Positions 52,464 to 52,588 of a stretch of DNA of 52,588 nucleotides are shown piece by piece. Made by a program: the position numbers and the translations under genes. A model generated the notes under the pieces. The model saw nothing but the letters and a program-made list of their open reading frames with translations. It had not been told where the DNA came from and made no database searches. Each line of letters begins with the position of its first letter. Position 1 is the stretch's first letter. The DNA comes from Flavobacteriia bacterium (GTDB taxonomy: Bacteria; Bacteroidota; Bacteroidia; Flavobacteriales_D; Crocinitomicaceae). The stretch lies in contig JACOTM010000028.1 of the NCBI GenBank assembly GCA_016178305.1, forward strand, positions 1-52,588. The letters are read 5' to 3'.

Positions 52464-52588
52464 TGTTGACCACCCCATTCCGGAGTTAATTGACCAGTCA
52501 TTTTAATATTAAAAAAGAGCGTTTTTATCTAGCCGTTATTTTTACAAATTTATGTATTAATTCTGATAATTTTCTTCTTGATTTTTAC
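52464..52588 (+). mobile_element. Insertion sequence, left end only (partial)
   Basis: Starts TGTTGACCACC and continues ATTCCGG and ATTGACCAG, the inverted match of the end at 248-281 (about 28 of 34 positions). The remaining bases to the window edge have no ORF, as expected for the leader of an IS. Its insertion truncates the esterase-like gene. Family probably IS21-like. Confidence 0.5.

Noticed and set aside
52525-52588. Minus-strand transposase end at the right edge
   Set aside because: All minus frames contain stops within this stretch, so no coding end can be supported.

Overview
The window looks like a draft contig from a low-GC member of the Bacteroidota, most likely order Flavobacteriales. 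The evidence is the recurring TTG-N18-20-TAnnTTTG promoter form, weak ribosome binding sites, a DnaE polymerase fused to an N-terminal DnaQ exonuclease, and short Bacteroidota-style lipoproteins. I cannot fix the genus. Both ends of the window fall inside what appear to be the two ends of one insertion sequence, which would explain why assembly stopped there.

The chromosomal flanks are ordinary. The left flank (about 282-4641) holds a 2Fe-2S ferredoxin, two small lipoproteins, an ABC-F ATPase and a SirB1-family protein. The right flank (41746-52463) holds a tRNA-Ser/Pro/Arg operon, a membrane protein, methionine aminopeptidase, STAS-like proteins, sucC, dnaE, a GNAT acetyltransferase and an esterase-like gene broken by a frameshift and by the insertion sequence.

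Between the flanks lies a 36.6-kb integrated element (5187-41759). It is inserted in the 3' end of tRNA-Arg(TCT) and bounded by a 15-bp direct repeat, with a tyrosine recombinase just inside the left end. The element replaces both the tRNA 3' end and the tRNA operon terminator; the original terminator is stranded at 5133-5187. Outside the left end is a decayed copy of an element end, so this tRNA site has been used before.

The element has two halves. The first (6754-24170) is one tightly packed leftward operon of 18 genes, preceded by a control region with a divergent small HTH gene, operator-like repeats and a 10-bp helically phased repeat upstream of a probable late promoter. I see no terminase, portal, tape measure, tail, relaxase or type IV secretion gene in it. 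It has many single-membrane-span proteins, a run of four small beta-rich proteins, a transglutaminase-fold cysteine enzyme with two membrane spans and a basic tail, cell-wall proteins, annexin-like repeats, a RadA-like ATPase, a patatin lipase and a giant DarB-like methylase-helicase. My best reading, as inference, is a provirus of a tailless, membrane-containing virus not related closely to anything I recognise. This is the main candidate for an undescribed system.

The second half (24969-41607) is a defence and stress cargo. It carries a type I restriction-modification locus with HEPN-like, DUF3800 and PBECR-like accessory genes, a three-gene unknown cluster, a broken GHKL ATPase-Shedu-like nuclease, a possible PD-(D/E)XK protein, umuDC, and a zinc metallopeptidase next to the right att site. 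The DarB-like protein may protect the element DNA from enzymes like the type I system it carries.
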